From Aminomonas paucivorans DSM 12260 (lineage in GTDB: Bacteria; Synergistota; Synergistia; Synergistales; Synergistaceae): a DNA stretch of 64,000 nucleotides. The position numbers were made by a program, and so were the translations under genes. Every line of letters begins with the position of its first letter. Position 1 is the stretch's first letter. The stretch lies in contig NZ_CM001022.1 of NCBI RefSeq assembly GCF_000165795.1, forward strand, positions 310,001 through 374,000, read 5' to 3'. The notes beneath the pieces are model-generated. The model saw nothing but the letters and a program-made list of their open reading frames with translations, was not told where the DNA came from and searched no databases. Of this stretch, positions 1 through 8,621 are shown one piece after another.

Positions 1-1043
1 TGTGCCTGGATCTGTTCCCAGAAAAGGAAGTGGTACACCAAAACATCATCCTGATCCAGAAGGGCCTCGAAAAGCCCCGGAGCGTTGGTCAGGCCGGTAT
101 TGAGAAAGTCCTTCGTTTTGCGCTCAAGGGGACGACGTCCCATGGAGGGGCCGCTACCGAAGAGTTCCGGGATTACGGTGAGATGCAAGGGATAGGCCAT
201 GCGGTCCTCCCGGAAAAGGGTATCCCCGTGATCTTTGCCCCGGCTCAACCAGCGGAGGCATTCTCGGCACAGAGGAAAGACCTTCTCCGGGGTTCCCGGC
301 ATGTTGCGGATTCCCGGCAGAAAACTTTCCTTGTCGAAGGTGGCGAAGGCGAAGACCTGGTTCAGGTTGACCGCGTGTTTCTCCTCTTGGCCGCAAAGGG
401 AACACCGCGCTTCTTTGCCCTTGGAGAGAACCACCCCCAGCTTGGCCCAGAAATAATCGGAGAAGAGCGCGTTTACGGGAGTATCGCCCGGGTAAAGGAA
501 TCGCTCTCCCGATCGGATACCGAAGACCAGGAGGAAGGAAGCGGTCTTCTTGTCCCGTTTGGCCGCATCCAAGGCATCCTTGCCCAACAGGGCCAGCTCG
601 TCCCGGTGTTGCCGGAGTCCTGTCAGGATGCGCGGGATGCTTCCCGACTGAAAAACCTGAAACGTTCCTTCCGAAGCTGAAGATTCGGTAGGGGTGGTAA
701 GGGGTGTCTCGAATTCCTTGAGAACCTTCGTTTCCAGTTTCTTCAGATAGGCTTCGTCGAAGTTCAGCTCTTTCTTCTGCATCCGCACCACCGAGGAGTA
801 GCAGTAGGAGAAGTTCGACCCCTCCGTGTCTCGATATAGATAACGGGATTTGTTGCGGGGATCCACATCCGCCAACGTCACCCTGTGGACCCCCAGAACG
901 TTCAGGGGGCGTGCGGCGGGGTCCTCCACGTCCAGCCAAATCTGGATTTCCGTGCCCTCAGCCATGGGCATCTTGGTGGCGCACTCTAGTTCGTCTCCGC
1001 CCAGGGCCTTTCCGATGTCCAGAAGCGCATTCAGCATTCCCAT
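1..1043 (-). CDS. cas8b: Type I-B CRISPR Cas8b (Csh1/TM1802-type), partial at the left edge
   Basis: Large subunit of a type I-B Cascade complex, which in this family recognises the PAM and the target DNA. The frame stays open from an ATG at 1043 to base 1, so 347 codons are visible and the C-terminus is outside the window. AAGGAGG lies 8 bases upstream of that ATG, which decides the start over the ATG two codons later. A zinc-finger-like pair is visible, C214-x2-C217 and C259-x2-C262, typical of TM1802/Csh1 proteins. The gene lies 50 bp downstream of cas6 on the same strand, as in many I-B operons; cas7, cas5 and cas3 would be expected beyond the left edge. Codon use is clearly less GC-biased than in the genes to the right, which suggests separate acquisition. 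Family assignment is by recognition of the sequence without a search. Confidence 0.8.
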   Translation of the reverse strand, partial: MGMLNALLDIGKALGGDELECATKMPMAEGTEIQIWLDVEDPAARPLNVLGVHRVTLADVDPRNKSRYLYRDTEGSNFSYCYSSVVRMQKKELNFDEAYLKKLETKVLKEFETPLTTPTESSASEGTFQVFQSGSIPRILTGLRQHRDELALLGKDALDAAKRDKKTASFLLVFGIRSGERFLYPGDTPVNALFSDYFWAKLGVVLSKGKEARCSLCGQEEKHAVNLNQVFAFATFDKESFLPGIRNMPGTPEKVFPLCRECLRWLSRGKDHGDTLFREDRMAYPLHLTVIPELFGSGPSMGRRPLERKTKDFLNTGLTNAPGLFEALLDQDDVLVYHFLFWEQIQA

Positions 1044-1093
1044 GGTCGATTCCTCCTTGTATCAGGCAATCAACAGGTCCACGAATGCACGGG

Positions 1094-1924
1094 TCAGGCG
1101 TTCACCTCCTCCGCAAGCTCCACGCAACCCCAGCCGCTGGAGTTCTTGGCCCCCAGACCCGCGTCCAGGGCCAGCTGCAGCAGTTCCGTCGGGCCCTCCA
1201 AAAGAAACGTGCCCTCCCATCCCTTGATGAGGAAGGTGTCTCGGGGAGAGAACCGACCTGTGACACGGTGTACCTTCCCGGCGGGGCGGAAACGCAGGGG
1301 GACCGAAACGTCGAGGGGGAAAGGTGTTTGGGGGGATGGGGTTTCTTCTTCTCCTGAGAGGGGGAGAGTCAAAGGGAAGGAGGCGCCGCGCAGGGCGGCG
1401 TGCTTCTTCCGGAGGTTGGCGGTGATCTGCTCCGCGAAGGTGGTTTCTTGGGGTTCGTAGTACACCGCGTAGGGTTGCCCGTCTTGTTTTTTTAATGTTG
1501 AATAACAAGTAATGGGGGAGCAGGTGTGCAGGCGAAGGCGGGTTCCCGTCGTCTTGGGGGCCGCCACCTCCACCCCAGAGCAGACCAGATCATTGTTTCC
1601 CAGGCGGAGGGATCTGCCTGCAAGAAGCCCCTGGGCACAGTCTTCCAGGATGTCCAGGACGGGAGAGGACAGGATGAAAGAAAGGGGAGGATCGAAGAGC
1701 AGGATGTCCTTCCCCATGCTGCGGGGAGGTCGGGGGCTGCGGAGGGTGGAAAAGACGAAGAGTCGAAAGGACCGCTTCTCGTAGAGGAACCCCGGGCCAT
1801 GCAGGAAATCCGCGAGCTCCTCGGAAAGCAACCCGTACACGGCGGATTGGAGGAAATGATGGTAAGCCCTGGGGAGGCGGACTTCGAGACCGCTTCGGGG
1901 GATGAGATGGATGCTCAGTCGCAT
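1094..1924 (-). CDS. cas6: CRISPR-associated endoribonuclease Cas6
   Basis: Cas6 cuts the CRISPR precursor transcript within each repeat to release crRNAs. The 276-residue length is normal for the family. The C-terminus carries the glycine-rich loop GLGAKNSSGWG about 20 residues from the end, the hallmark of the second ferredoxin-like RAMP fold. The N-terminus (MRLSIHL) has the beta strand that opens the first fold, and His/Tyr residues near the N-terminal third (YHHF) are candidates for catalysis. It is the first gene of the leftward cas operon and cas8b follows 50 bp later. Base composition is lower in GC than the chromosome to the right. No CRISPR repeats are seen in the window, so the array must lie further left or elsewhere. 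Confidence 0.88.
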   Translation of the reverse strand: MRLSIHLIPRSGLEVRLPRAYHHFLQSAVYGLLSEELADFLHGPGFLYEKRSFRLFVFSTLRSPRPPRSMGKDILLFDPPLSFILSSPVLDILEDCAQGLLAGRSLRLGNNDLVCSGVEVAAPKTTGTRLRLHTCSPITCYSTLKKQDGQPYAVYYEPQETTFAEQITANLRKKHAALRGASFPLTLPLSGEEETPSPQTPFPLDVSVPLRFRPAGKVHRVTGRFSPRDTFLIKGWEGTFLLEGPTELLQLALDAGLGAKNSSGWGCVELAEEVNA

Positions 1925-1991
1925 GAGCGCCGTCCAGAGCGCCGTTCTATTGCGTTCATTTTTAAGTACCCCCTATAGACTGCTTGATATT

Positions 1992-2020
1992 ATATTATTC
2001 TTCGTGATCTTGTTGCGCAA
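1992..2020 (-). promoter_or_regulatory. Probable promoter of the leftward cas operon
   Basis: On the minus strand TTGCGC (2020-2015) and TAATAT (1997-1992) are separated by 17 bases in a strongly AT-rich patch, and cas6 starts about 70 bases downstream. An overlapping TATAAT (1994-1989) is an alternative -10 but would need a 20-base spacer. The AT-rich block marks the border between the lower-GC cas genes and the GC-rich chromosome. Confidence 0.45.
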
Positions 2021-2183
2021 GTAGGACAAAGGGCTCAGTTTTTCCCTTTGCGTTTATCCAAAGTTTTTCTAAATTTCTCGGGCCTTCTCCCCCCTCCTTG
2101 CCCCTTCGCCTTCCACGGGGCACAATGGGCCGGTGGCCCGGGCGACGCCCGGGCGGGATCATCTCGACGGAGGGGAGACGTCC

Positions 2184-2843
2184 ATGGCCGAGAAGTTTTC
2201 CTTTGCCCGAAACAGCAGCGACCTGAGCACCGACCAGGGGTTCCAGTTCGAGTTCGTTTGCGACCGGTGCGGCACCGCCGTGCGCTCGTCCTTCCAGACC
2301 AGCGCCCTGGGGATGGCTTCGGGGGTGCTGGACGCGGCGTCCAGTCTCTTGGGGGGGCTTTTCTCCAGCGCCGCGGACGTGGGAGACCGGGTGCGCTCCG
2401 CCGCCTGGAAGCGGGCCCACGACGCGGCCTTTCAGGAGGCCTGTCGCGAGGTGCAGGGGGAGTTCGTCCAGTGCCCCCGCTGCCAGGCCTGGGTCTGCCG
2501 CTCCGGCTGCTGGAACGAGCGGAAGGGGCTGTGCAAGAGCTGCGCCCCCGATCTGGGGGTGGAGATGGCGGCGGCCCAGTCCAGCAAGGCGGTGGAGGAG
2601 GTCTGGGCCCACGCCCAGATGGCGGAGGAGGACAAGCACCTCTCCGAGGAGGAGTGGCGGGAGGGCATCCGCGCCACCTGTCCGTCCTGCGGGGCGGCCC
2701 TGCCCCGGAAGGTGAGGTTCTGCCCCCAGTGCGGAGGCAAGATCTCCCAGGCCCGACACTGCACCCAGTGCGGCGGCAAGCTGGACCCGGCGGACCGGTT
2801 CTGTCCGTCCTGCGGAGCCGTGGCCCAGACGCCGGAGGCCTAG
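2184..2843 (+). CDS. Zinc-ribbon domain protein of unknown function
   Basis: A 219-residue cytoplasmic protein with several Cys-pair zinc sites. An N-terminal CDRCG motif is followed by a glycine/alanine/serine-rich stretch (about 35-70), then a CPRC...C-x2-C cluster around residue 105, then two consecutive zinc ribbons at the C-terminus (CPSCG...CPQCG and CTQCG...CPSCG). The start is the ATG at 2184, with GGAGGGGA just upstream; a longer open frame upstream lacks a ribosome site. Double zinc ribbons at the C-terminus are common in bacterial proteins of undefined role, often as nucleic-acid or protein-binding tails. It is followed 40 bp later by a cyclophilin gene on the same strand. No specific function is assigned. 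Confidence 0.7.
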   Translation: MAEKFSFARNSSDLSTDQGFQFEFVCDRCGTAVRSSFQTSALGMASGVLDAASSLLGGLFSSAADVGDRVRSAAWKRAHDAAFQEACREVQGEFVQCPRCQAWVCRSGCWNERKGLCKSCAPDLGVEMAAAQSSKAVEEVWAHAQMAEEDKHLSEEEWREGIRATCPSCGAALPRKVRFCPQCGGKISQARHCTQCGGKLDPADRFCPSCGAVAQTPEA

Positions 2844-2883
2844 CCCCGGCCCATCCCTTTTGTTGAAGAGGAGGAAACCCACC

Positions 2884-3417
2884 ATGAGACTGCTGCTTCC
2901 CTTTCTTGCCCTGACCTTCTTTCTGCTGCCTCTTGGGGCGGAGGCGGATGCCAAGCCTAACCCCACCGCCACCTTCGAGACCTCCCTGGGGAAGTTCACC
3001 GTGGAGCTTTTCGCCGACAAGGCCCCCAAGACGGCGAAGAACTTCGAGACCCTGGCGAAGAAGGGCTTCTACGACGGGGTGATCTTCCACCGGGTCATCG
3101 ACAAGTTCATGATCCAGGGCGGGGACCCTACGGGCACGGGCACCGGCGGCCCGGGGTACACCATCCCCGACGAGTTCGGCCCCGGGCTGAAGCACGACGC
3201 CCCGGGGATCCTCTCCATGGCCAACGCGGGTCCCAACACCGGGGGCTCCCAATTTTTCATCACCCTGGTGCCCACTCCCTGGCTGGACGGGCACCACGCC
3301 ATCTTCGGCAAGGTGGTCTCGGGGATGGACGTGGTGAAGAAGATCGGCAAAACGAAGACCGACGGCTCCGACCGTCCCGTCACCCCCGTGACCATCAAGA
3401 AGGTCGTGGTGAAGTAG
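2884..3417 (+). CDS. Exported cyclophilin-type peptidyl-prolyl cis-trans isomerase
   Basis: Catalyses cis-trans isomerisation of prolyl bonds and so helps proteins fold outside the cytoplasm. The 177-residue protein starts at the ATG at 2884 behind GAGGAGG and has a signal peptide ([16 protein letters not shown], then AEA). The cyclophilin core follows: [44 protein letters not shown] and SQFFITL, with the catalytic Arg of FHRVI and the MIQGGDP and SQFFIT signatures intact. It is of single-domain bacterial size. It ends just before a terminator hairpin, so it may form a short transcription unit with the preceding zinc-ribbon gene. Confidence 0.93.
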   Translation: MRLLLPFLALTFFLLPLGAEADAKPNPTATFETSLGKFTVELFADKAPKTAKNFETLAKKGFYDGVIFHRVIDKFMIQGGDPTGTGTGGPGYTIPDEFGPGLKHDAPGILSMANAGPNTGGSQFFITLVPTPWLDGHHAIFGKVVSGMDVVKKIGKTKTDGSDRPVTPVTIKKVVVK

Positions 3418-3468
3418 ATTCCAGGCAGATAATCTATTGACGGAATAGCTTACATCAAGGAGATTTGT

Positions 3469-3503
3469 GGGGTCCCGTCTCGGCGGGGCCCCATTCTTTT
3501 TTT
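3469..3503 (+). terminator. Rho-independent terminator after the cyclophilin gene
   Basis: A 9-bp stem (3469-3477 with 3484-3492, one G-T pair, 6-base loop) is followed by a T-rich run at 3494-3503. The ribosome site of the next gene (AAGGAGG) begins right after the T run. Confidence 0.85.
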
Positions 3504-3520
3504 GCGAAGGAGGCGTTTCC

Positions 3521-3994
3521 ATGGAGTACCACGTGGAGGTCCGTGCGCAGGACCCGGTCCGGGTGGCCCGGTCCCGGTTCGTCACCAGCATGGCGGAGGT
3601 CTGTCAGGACATGGGCCGGGGCTACCGGGAGCTGTGGCAGAGCCTGGAGCGGGGGAAGGTGCAGGTGACGGGGGACTACGCCCTGGCGGTGTACCCGGAT
3701 CCGGCCTTCGACCCCCACCGGTTCACCGTGGAGGTGGCCTTCGAGGTGGGGCCCGACGCGACGGCGGGGGAGGGGTTCGAGGTGGCGGAGCTTCCCGGGG
3801 GGCTCTTCGCGGTGCTGCTCCACGTGGGGCCCTACGAATCCCTCGGGGGAGCCTACGAGGCGATCCTGGGCTGGGTGCCCGCCCAGGGCTACCGGTTCGC
3901 TGGCCCCATGCGGGACAAGTACCTGAACGACCCGGATCGGGTGCCTCCCGAGGAGCTGCGAACGGAGATCCAGGTTCCGGTGGAACGAGCGTAA
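3521..3994 (+). CDS. GyrI-like / AraC effector-binding domain protein
   Basis: A 157-residue stand-alone SOUL-like fold of the GyrI-like small-molecule-binding family, which binds hydrophobic cationic compounds in multidrug regulators or acts as a free-standing protein. The start is the ATG at 3521 with GAAGGAGG 8 bases upstream. Visible features are the two-fold repeat of the family: an N-terminal strand (YHVEVRAQDPVRVARSRF), the central YPDPAFDP loop, FTVEVAFEV, then GLFAVLLHVGPYESLGGAYEAI, and the closing YLNDP...P-EELRTEIQVPV, the typical C-terminal signature. There is no DNA-binding domain. It has its own unit between two terminators. Ligand and role are unknown. Confidence 0.8.
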   Translation: MEYHVEVRAQDPVRVARSRFVTSMAEVCQDMGRGYRELWQSLERGKVQVTGDYALAVYPDPAFDPHRFTVEVAFEVGPDATAGEGFEVAELPGGLFAVLLHVGPYESLGGAYEAILGWVPAQGYRFAGPMRDKYLNDPDRVPPEELRTEIQVPVERA

Positions 3995-3996
3995 GG

Positions 3997-4032
3997 GCAG
4001 GCGGGCGGGGCTTTCAGGCTCCGCCCGCCTGC
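3997..4032. terminator. Bidirectional hairpin between convergent genes
   Basis: A perfect 12-bp GC stem (3997-4008 with 4021-4032, 12-base loop) lies between the GyrI-like gene and the leftward MFS gene, directly after the stop codon at 3994. No long T run is present. Confidence 0.6.
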
Positions 4033-4036
4033 GTCA

Positions 4037-5350
4037 TCAGACCGTCTCGTCCTTGAAGGACCGGACGGTCCGCAGGGGGAGGAAGCATAGGAACAGAAGG
4101 CCGATGAGCACCCCGTAGGAGAGCAGGAATCCTCCGGGATGGTACAGCCCCGGCCTTGCCCCGGGCAGAAGCCCCAGGACGGCCCCGGTGCCCCACTGGC
4201 ACAGGATCACCGAGACGAAGACCGTCAGGTTCGCCGTCCCCAGGAGGGAGCCGATGCGCTCCCGTCCCACCAGGTCGTTCAGGGCGGCGTTGCAGAGGAT
4301 CACCGCCACGCCGGTGGTCACGCCGATGAGCCCCCCCGCGACCCCGGAGACCCACAGGGGCAGGCGCAGGGCCATGCAGGCCCAGAAGAGCACCCAGGTG
4401 CCCCCCACGGCGGCGCAGGTGCGGGCGAAGACCCCCACCCGTCCGCCCCCTCGGGCAGCCACCCGGCCCCCCCACAGGGTCCCCGCCATCATGCCCACCC
4501 CCAGGAGGGTGGCCCAGAAGCGGGCCTGGGCGGGGGAACAGCCGTAGGCGGTCTCGAACCAGGCCACACCCCAGAGGCCCTGGAGGGAGAGCAGTGCCCC
4601 CACCAGGGAAGCCCAGATGAGGGTGGCCACCCGGATGCTCCGGGATCGGGCCAGGATCCGGAAGCCCAGGGTGAGCCCCTCCAGGAGGGGGACCGGGGCG
4701 GAGGCGTCCTGCCTCTGGTGGTGCAGCACCACCGGGTCGTCCCGGCGTGTCAGGAAGAAGAAGCCCCCCAGGGCCAGGCTCACCAGGGTGAGGGCGGCGA
4801 ACACGGGCCCCCGTCCCCAGGCGTCCAGGGCGGTCCCCAGGGGGGCCACGGAGACCACCGCCCCCAGATTGCCCACCGCTACGGTGATGCCCGTGAAGGC
4901 GGCGTAGCGCTCCCGGGGGAGGGCGTTGGCCTGGTGCACCAGGACCCCGGAGAAGATGGGCGCCACCCCCAGTCCCGTGAGGAGCCGGGCGGTGCCCAGG
5001 AGGAAGGGGGTGTCCGCCACCAGGAAGAGCCCCACTCCCAGGGCGCAGATGCCCATGCCGATCCCTCCCACCTTCAGGGGGCCGAACCGGTCGTTCAGGG
5101 CGCCGCACAGGGGCTGCACCGCCCCGTAGGTGTAGAAGAAGAGGCTGGAGATGAAGCCCGTGGCGGCGGCGGTCATGCCCAGCTCCACCGCCAGGCGGGG
5201 CAGCAGCACCGCCGCGGAGATGCGGAAGAAGTTGGAGAAGAAGTAGGCCGTCACCAGGAGGCCGTAGAGGATCAGGGGGACGTGGGGGGCGAAGGGACGC
5301 AGCAGGGGGCTTCGGGGCGGGGCGGAGGTGTCCAGGGCCGGTTCGCTCAT
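4037..5350 (-). CDS. Major facilitator superfamily transporter
   Basis: A 437-residue inner-membrane carrier with about 12 predicted membrane segments. The first is LILYGLLVTAYFFSNFFRISAAVLLP, and the loop between segments 2 and 3 contains GALNDRFGPLKVGGIG, the classic MFS G-x3-D-R-x-G motif. The overall pattern resembles the nitrate/anion and sugar-phosphate-type MFS groups, but substrate cannot be read from the sequence. I chose the ATG at 5350 because AAAGGA lies 8-10 bases upstream; an ATG at 5359 is possible. The gene converges on the GyrI-like gene and lies 80 bp downstream of gspG on the same strand, but no functional link is evident. Confidence 0.85.
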   Translation of the reverse strand: MSEPALDTSAPPRSPLLRPFAPHVPLILYGLLVTAYFFSNFFRISAAVLLPRLAVELGMTAAATGFISSLFFYTYGAVQPLCGALNDRFGPLKVGGIGMGICALGVGLFLVADTPFLLGTARLLTGLGVAPIFSGVLVHQANALPRERYAAFTGITVAVGNLGAVVSVAPLGTALDAWGRGPVFAALTLVSLALGGFFFLTRRDDPVVLHHQRQDASAPVPLLEGLTLGFRILARSRSIRVATLIWASLVGALLSLQGLWGVAWFETAYGCSPAQARFWATLLGVGMMAGTLWGGRVAARGGGRVGVFARTCAAVGGTWVLFWACMALRLPLWVSGVAGGLIGVTTGVAVILCNAALNDLVGRERIGSLLGTANLTVFVSVILCQWGTGAVLGLLPGARPGLYHPGGFLLSYGVLIGLLFLCFLPLRTVRSFKDETV

Positions 5351-5431
5351 GGGATCCATCCTTTCACACGAAGAGGGCCAGGGCTTCCGGGGGGGAAGCA
5401 CTGGCCCAGAAAGGAGCTTCGGGAGGGACGC

Positions 5432-5860
5432 CTAGTCCCAGTTGGTGATGTCCTTGTTTTTGTCCTCCCCGCCCTCCTGGCCGTCGGGGCCGTAGGAGAG
5501 GAGGTCGAATTCCCCGTGGTCTCCGGGCATGCGGTAGATGAAGGGGCGTCCCCAGGGATCGTTGGGGACCTTCTTCAGGTAGCCCCCGCTGCGGTAGTTC
5601 ATGGGTTCCGGGGGCAGGCTGGGCTTGGAGACCAGGGCGTCCAGTCCCTGATCCTGGGTGGGGTAGGAACCGTTGTCCAGGTGGTAGAGGTCCAGGGCCT
5701 GCTCGACCTCCTTGATCTGCACCTGCGCGGCGGTGCGCTTCGCATCGTCGCCCCGACCGATGACCCGGGGGATGACCAGGGTGGCCAACATCCCGATGAT
5801 GACCACCACCACCATGATTTCGATGATGGTAAAACCTCGGTGACGCCGTTCTCGGAGCAT
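5432..5860 (-). CDS. gspG: Type II secretion major pseudopilin GspG, solitary
   Basis: Major pseudopilin that polymerises into the periplasmic piston of type II secretion. The 142-residue protein starts at the ATG at 5860 (AGGTGA just upstream) with a six-residue leader ending RHRG, then FTIIEIMVVVVIIGMLATLVIP, the prepilin peptidase signature with Glu at +5. The C-terminal half has family landmarks: QALDLYHLDNGSYPTQDQGLDAL, the GGYLKKVPNDPWGRPF segment and the closing DLLSYGPDGQEGGEDKNKDI, with acidic residues matching the calcium site of GspG. No other gsp gene is nearby. A general type IV pilin is less likely because the T2SG C-terminal motif is complete. Confidence 0.9.
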   Translation of the reverse strand: MLRERRHRGFTIIEIMVVVVIIGMLATLVIPRVIGRGDDAKRTAAQVQIKEVEQALDLYHLDNGSYPTQDQGLDALVSKPSLPPEPMNYRSGGYLKKVPNDPWGRPFIYRMPGDHGEFDLLSYGPDGQEGGEDKNKDITNWD

Positions 5861-5971
5861 GTCTTCACCTCGTCGGGCCTCGTGGGCCAAAGCATACGGA
5901 CCGTGCGGGTTGCTCGGTCCCCGGAACTTTCCTAGGCTAGCATGGAGCCTCTCCCCTGTCCATCGGGGGAA

Positions 5972-8500
5972 CTACTTGCCCACGATTCCCGTCCACCCCC
6001 CGGAGATGAGGGCCGCCAGGTCCGCCAGGATTCCCGGCAGGGCCAGCCCTCCCGGGGCGGCGAGGTAGCGGGGGGACCACTGGGGGTCGAACTTCTCCTT
6101 GAAACGCCGCAGCCCCTGGAAGTTGTAGAAGTGCTCCCCGTGGGCGAAGAGCCGGGCCCCCAGGCGCTGCTCCAGGGGGGCCAGGGACCGGTCCTGGAGG
6201 CCCGAAAGGGGAGCCATGCCCAGGCTGAAGGCCCCGTAGCCCTCCTCCTTGCCCCACGCCAGGAGGCGCACGAAAAGGTACTCCATGATCTCCCGGGGGG
6301 CGTCGCTTCGGTGGCGCATCAGGTCCGGGGACAGCTCCTCCCGCCCCTGGGTGGTCCAGAGATTGGCGAAGGCCTGGATGCCCCCGTCCCGCTCCGCCAG
6401 GGCCACGGGGAAGCGGCGCAGGTAGGGCTCGTCGAACCGCCCCAGGGAGAAGCCCTTTTCCCGGGTGTGCTTGGCCTCCAGCCACTGGTCGGAGATCTCC
6501 CGAAGGGTCGGGAGCAGGGACGGGACCTCCGAGGCCGGGACCACCCGGAAGGAGATGCCCTCCCGCTCCTCCAGGCGCCGCAGGACGGCCCGGAAGCGTT
6601 TCCCCGAGGAACCCTCCAGGGAGAACCGGTCCAGGGGAACCCGGGCCTCCTCCCCGATCTTCCGGGGGCGCAGCCCCAGGTCCAGGCAGAGCCCCAGGGC
6701 GGATTCCCCCACCTCGTAGAAGATCCCCCGGGCCCCGCAGCGATGGGCCCGTTCCCGGAAGGTCCAGGCCAGCTCCTCCCAGCACTCCCTGGGGCCCACG
6801 GGGTCGCCGAAGGCCACCCAGGTTCGCCCCTGCACCCCGTACTGGATGAAGGCCCGTCGGTCCGGGGAGAAGAGGAGCCGCTTGTCCCCCAGGAAGACCA
6901 GGTGTGCCTCCGCCTTCGGAGAGGCGGCCACCACGGGCTCCGCCGCCGCCAGGTCCTCCTCCGTGGCGGGTTCGGGGGACGGGCAGGCGGGACGGAGGAG
7001 CCGAAGCCCCGCCCAGCCCAGGGCCAGGACCGCCGCCCCCACGGAGGCCCGCAGGAACCGGGAGGCGTCCCCGTCCCCCTGGAGGGCGAAGGCCCACCAG
7101 AGGGCGTCCCGGTACTCCACGTGCCGGAAGGCGAAGAACCCCAGCCACAGGGAGGCCCCGAAGCCCAGGACCACCGCGGCGGTCCAGCCCGGGGAGAGGG
7201 GGTCCCCCCAGAGGGCGCAGCGGCGGTCGAACCGAACCCGCTGGGGCAGCAGAAGCAGCGCCCCCACCAGGGGGATCGCCGCGCCCAGGGGGCCGTCCCC
7301 CTTCAGGACCCCCAGGACCGCCCCCGCCCCCAGCAGGGTCACGGAAAGCAGCCAGGCCCCGTCCACCCGACGGCGCAGCCCCTCCGCCACCAGGAGCAGC
7401 CCCATCCCGGCGAGGCTGGAAAGGAAGTGGGAGGCCTCCACCAGCGCCAAGGGGCGGTTCAGGGGGTGGGGAAGGGGGATGGCCCCGGCGGCCAGCAGGT
7501 AGAGCCCTCCCGCGAAGGCGGTGAGGGAGGCGAACAGGGGGATCTGCCCCGCCAGGGGCTCCAGGACCCGCAGAGGCTCGATTCCCCGCTGCCGCAGCTC
7601 GTGGACCCCCAGCAGGGTCCCCGCCGTCCCCAGGGGGAGCAGGTAGTAGATCCCCCGGAAGGCCAGCAGGGCCCCCAGGACCTGGGGCGCGGGGATCCAG
7701 GGCTTCAGGGACAGAAGCAGCAGGGTCTCGAAGACCCCCAGCCCTCCCGGGACCTGGCTCATCACCCCGCACAGGGCCGCCGCCAGGAACAGCAGCAGGA
7801 AGTGGGGGAGGGAGAGGGCCGAGGGGGGCAGCAGGACGAAGAGCGCCCCCGCCGCCACGGTCCAGTCCAGACAGGCCAGGGCGATCTGGGCGACGTACAG
7901 GGGCAGGGGGGGCAGGCGCAGGACGTGTCCCCGCACCTCGAAACGCCGCCCCGTCGCCGCCAAGACTGCCCCCAGGGCCAGAAGGGCCAGCAGCGCCCCC
8001 CCCGCCGCGCGCAGGAGGGGAAGGGGCAGGGAGAGGAAGGGCAGCCTCGGGGGGAAGAAGGCCAGGGCGACCCCTCCCAGGGCCGCCAGCCCCATCCAGT
8101 AGGTGAGGCCGCAGAACCCCACCACCCCGGCGATCTCCAGGGGGGTCAGGCCGAAGGCGGAGTAGAGACGGAAGCGCACCCCTCCGCCGGAGAGCAGGGC
8201 CATCCCCAGGTTGTGGCTGGCGGCGTAGCCGCAGAAGGAGGCCAGGGCGGTGCGCCGGTAGGGCAGGGGGCGGTTCAGGGCCCGGAGGGCCAGGACGTCG
8301 TACCCCGTGAGGAGGACGTAGTCCGTCGCCGTCAGCGCCAGGGCGGCAAGCAGCCCCCAGGCGGGGAGGGAGCGGATCTGGCGGATCACCTCACCGGGAG
8401 GGTAGGAGAGCATCTCCCGGTGGAAGGCCCAGAGGGCCAGGGACAGAAGGGCGCCTCCCGCCAGGAGGGTCAGGTTGCGTCGCGGTTCCGGTGCGATCAT
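5972..8500 (-). CDS. mprF: Bifunctional phosphatidylglycerol aminoacyltransferase/flippase MprF
   Basis: MprF transfers an amino acid (usually lysine) from aminoacyl-tRNA to phosphatidylglycerol and flips the product to the outer leaflet, lowering negative surface charge. The 842-residue length is typical. The first ~500 residues hold about 14 membrane segments, including the UPF0104 flippase part (for example GYAASHNLGMALLSGGGVRFRLY and MSQVPGGLGVFETLLL). Residues ~560-830 form the cytosolic DUF2156 synthase domain (KRLLFSPDRRAFIQYGVQ, VAFGDPVG, FYEVGESAL, SDQWLEAK, FSLGMAPLSGL, FYNFQGLRRFKEKFDPQW). The start is the ATG at 8500 behind GGGGAGGAA. The amino acid attached cannot be told from sequence. 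The nearest neighbour on this strand is the lone gspG. Confidence 0.93.
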   Translation of the reverse strand: MIAPEPRRNLTLLAGGALLSLALWAFHREMLSYPPGEVIRQIRSLPAWGLLAALALTATDYVLLTGYDVLALRALNRPLPYRRTALASFCGYAASHNLGMALLSGGGVRFRLYSAFGLTPLEIAGVVGFCGLTYWMGLAALGGVALAFFPPRLPFLSLPLPLLRAAGGALLALLALGAVLAATGRRFEVRGHVLRLPPLPLYVAQIALACLDWTVAAGALFVLLPPSALSLPHFLLLFLAAALCGVMSQVPGGLGVFETLLLLSLKPWIPAPQVLGALLAFRGIYYLLPLGTAGTLLGVHELRQRGIEPLRVLEPLAGQIPLFASLTAFAGGLYLLAAGAIPLPHPLNRPLALVEASHFLSSLAGMGLLLVAEGLRRRVDGAWLLSVTLLGAGAVLGVLKGDGPLGAAIPLVGALLLLPQRVRFDRRCALWGDPLSPGWTAAVVLGFGASLWLGFFAFRHVEYRDALWWAFALQGDGDASRFLRASVGAAVLALGWAGLRLLRPACPSPEPATEEDLAAAEPVVAASPKAEAHLVFLGDKRLLFSPDRRAFIQYGVQGRTWVAFGDPVGPRECWEELAWTFRERAHRCGARGIFYEVGESALGLCLDLGLRPRKIGEEARVPLDRFSLEGSSGKRFRAVLRRLEEREGISFRVVPASEVPSLLPTLREISDQWLEAKHTREKGFSLGRFDEPYLRRFPVALAERDGGIQAFANLWTTQGREELSPDLMRHRSDAPREIMEYLFVRLLAWGKEEGYGAFSLGMAPLSGLQDRSLAPLEQRLGARLFAHGEHFYNFQGLRRFKEKFDPQWSPRYLAAPGGLALPGILADLAALISGGWTGIVGK

Positions 8501-8621
8501 GGAGGTTCCTCCCCGAGTCGGTTTGGTCGTTGCGGGGATCATCCTACAACCATTCGGGGAAAAGGGGGGAGGGCGTTTCCCCTATACTGGAGGGAACCGC
8601 GACCACCCCCTGCAAGGAGGC

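Noticed and set aside
1-2040. CRISPR repeat array next to the cas genes.
   Set aside because: No regularly spaced repeats of 25-37 bases are visible anywhere in the window.
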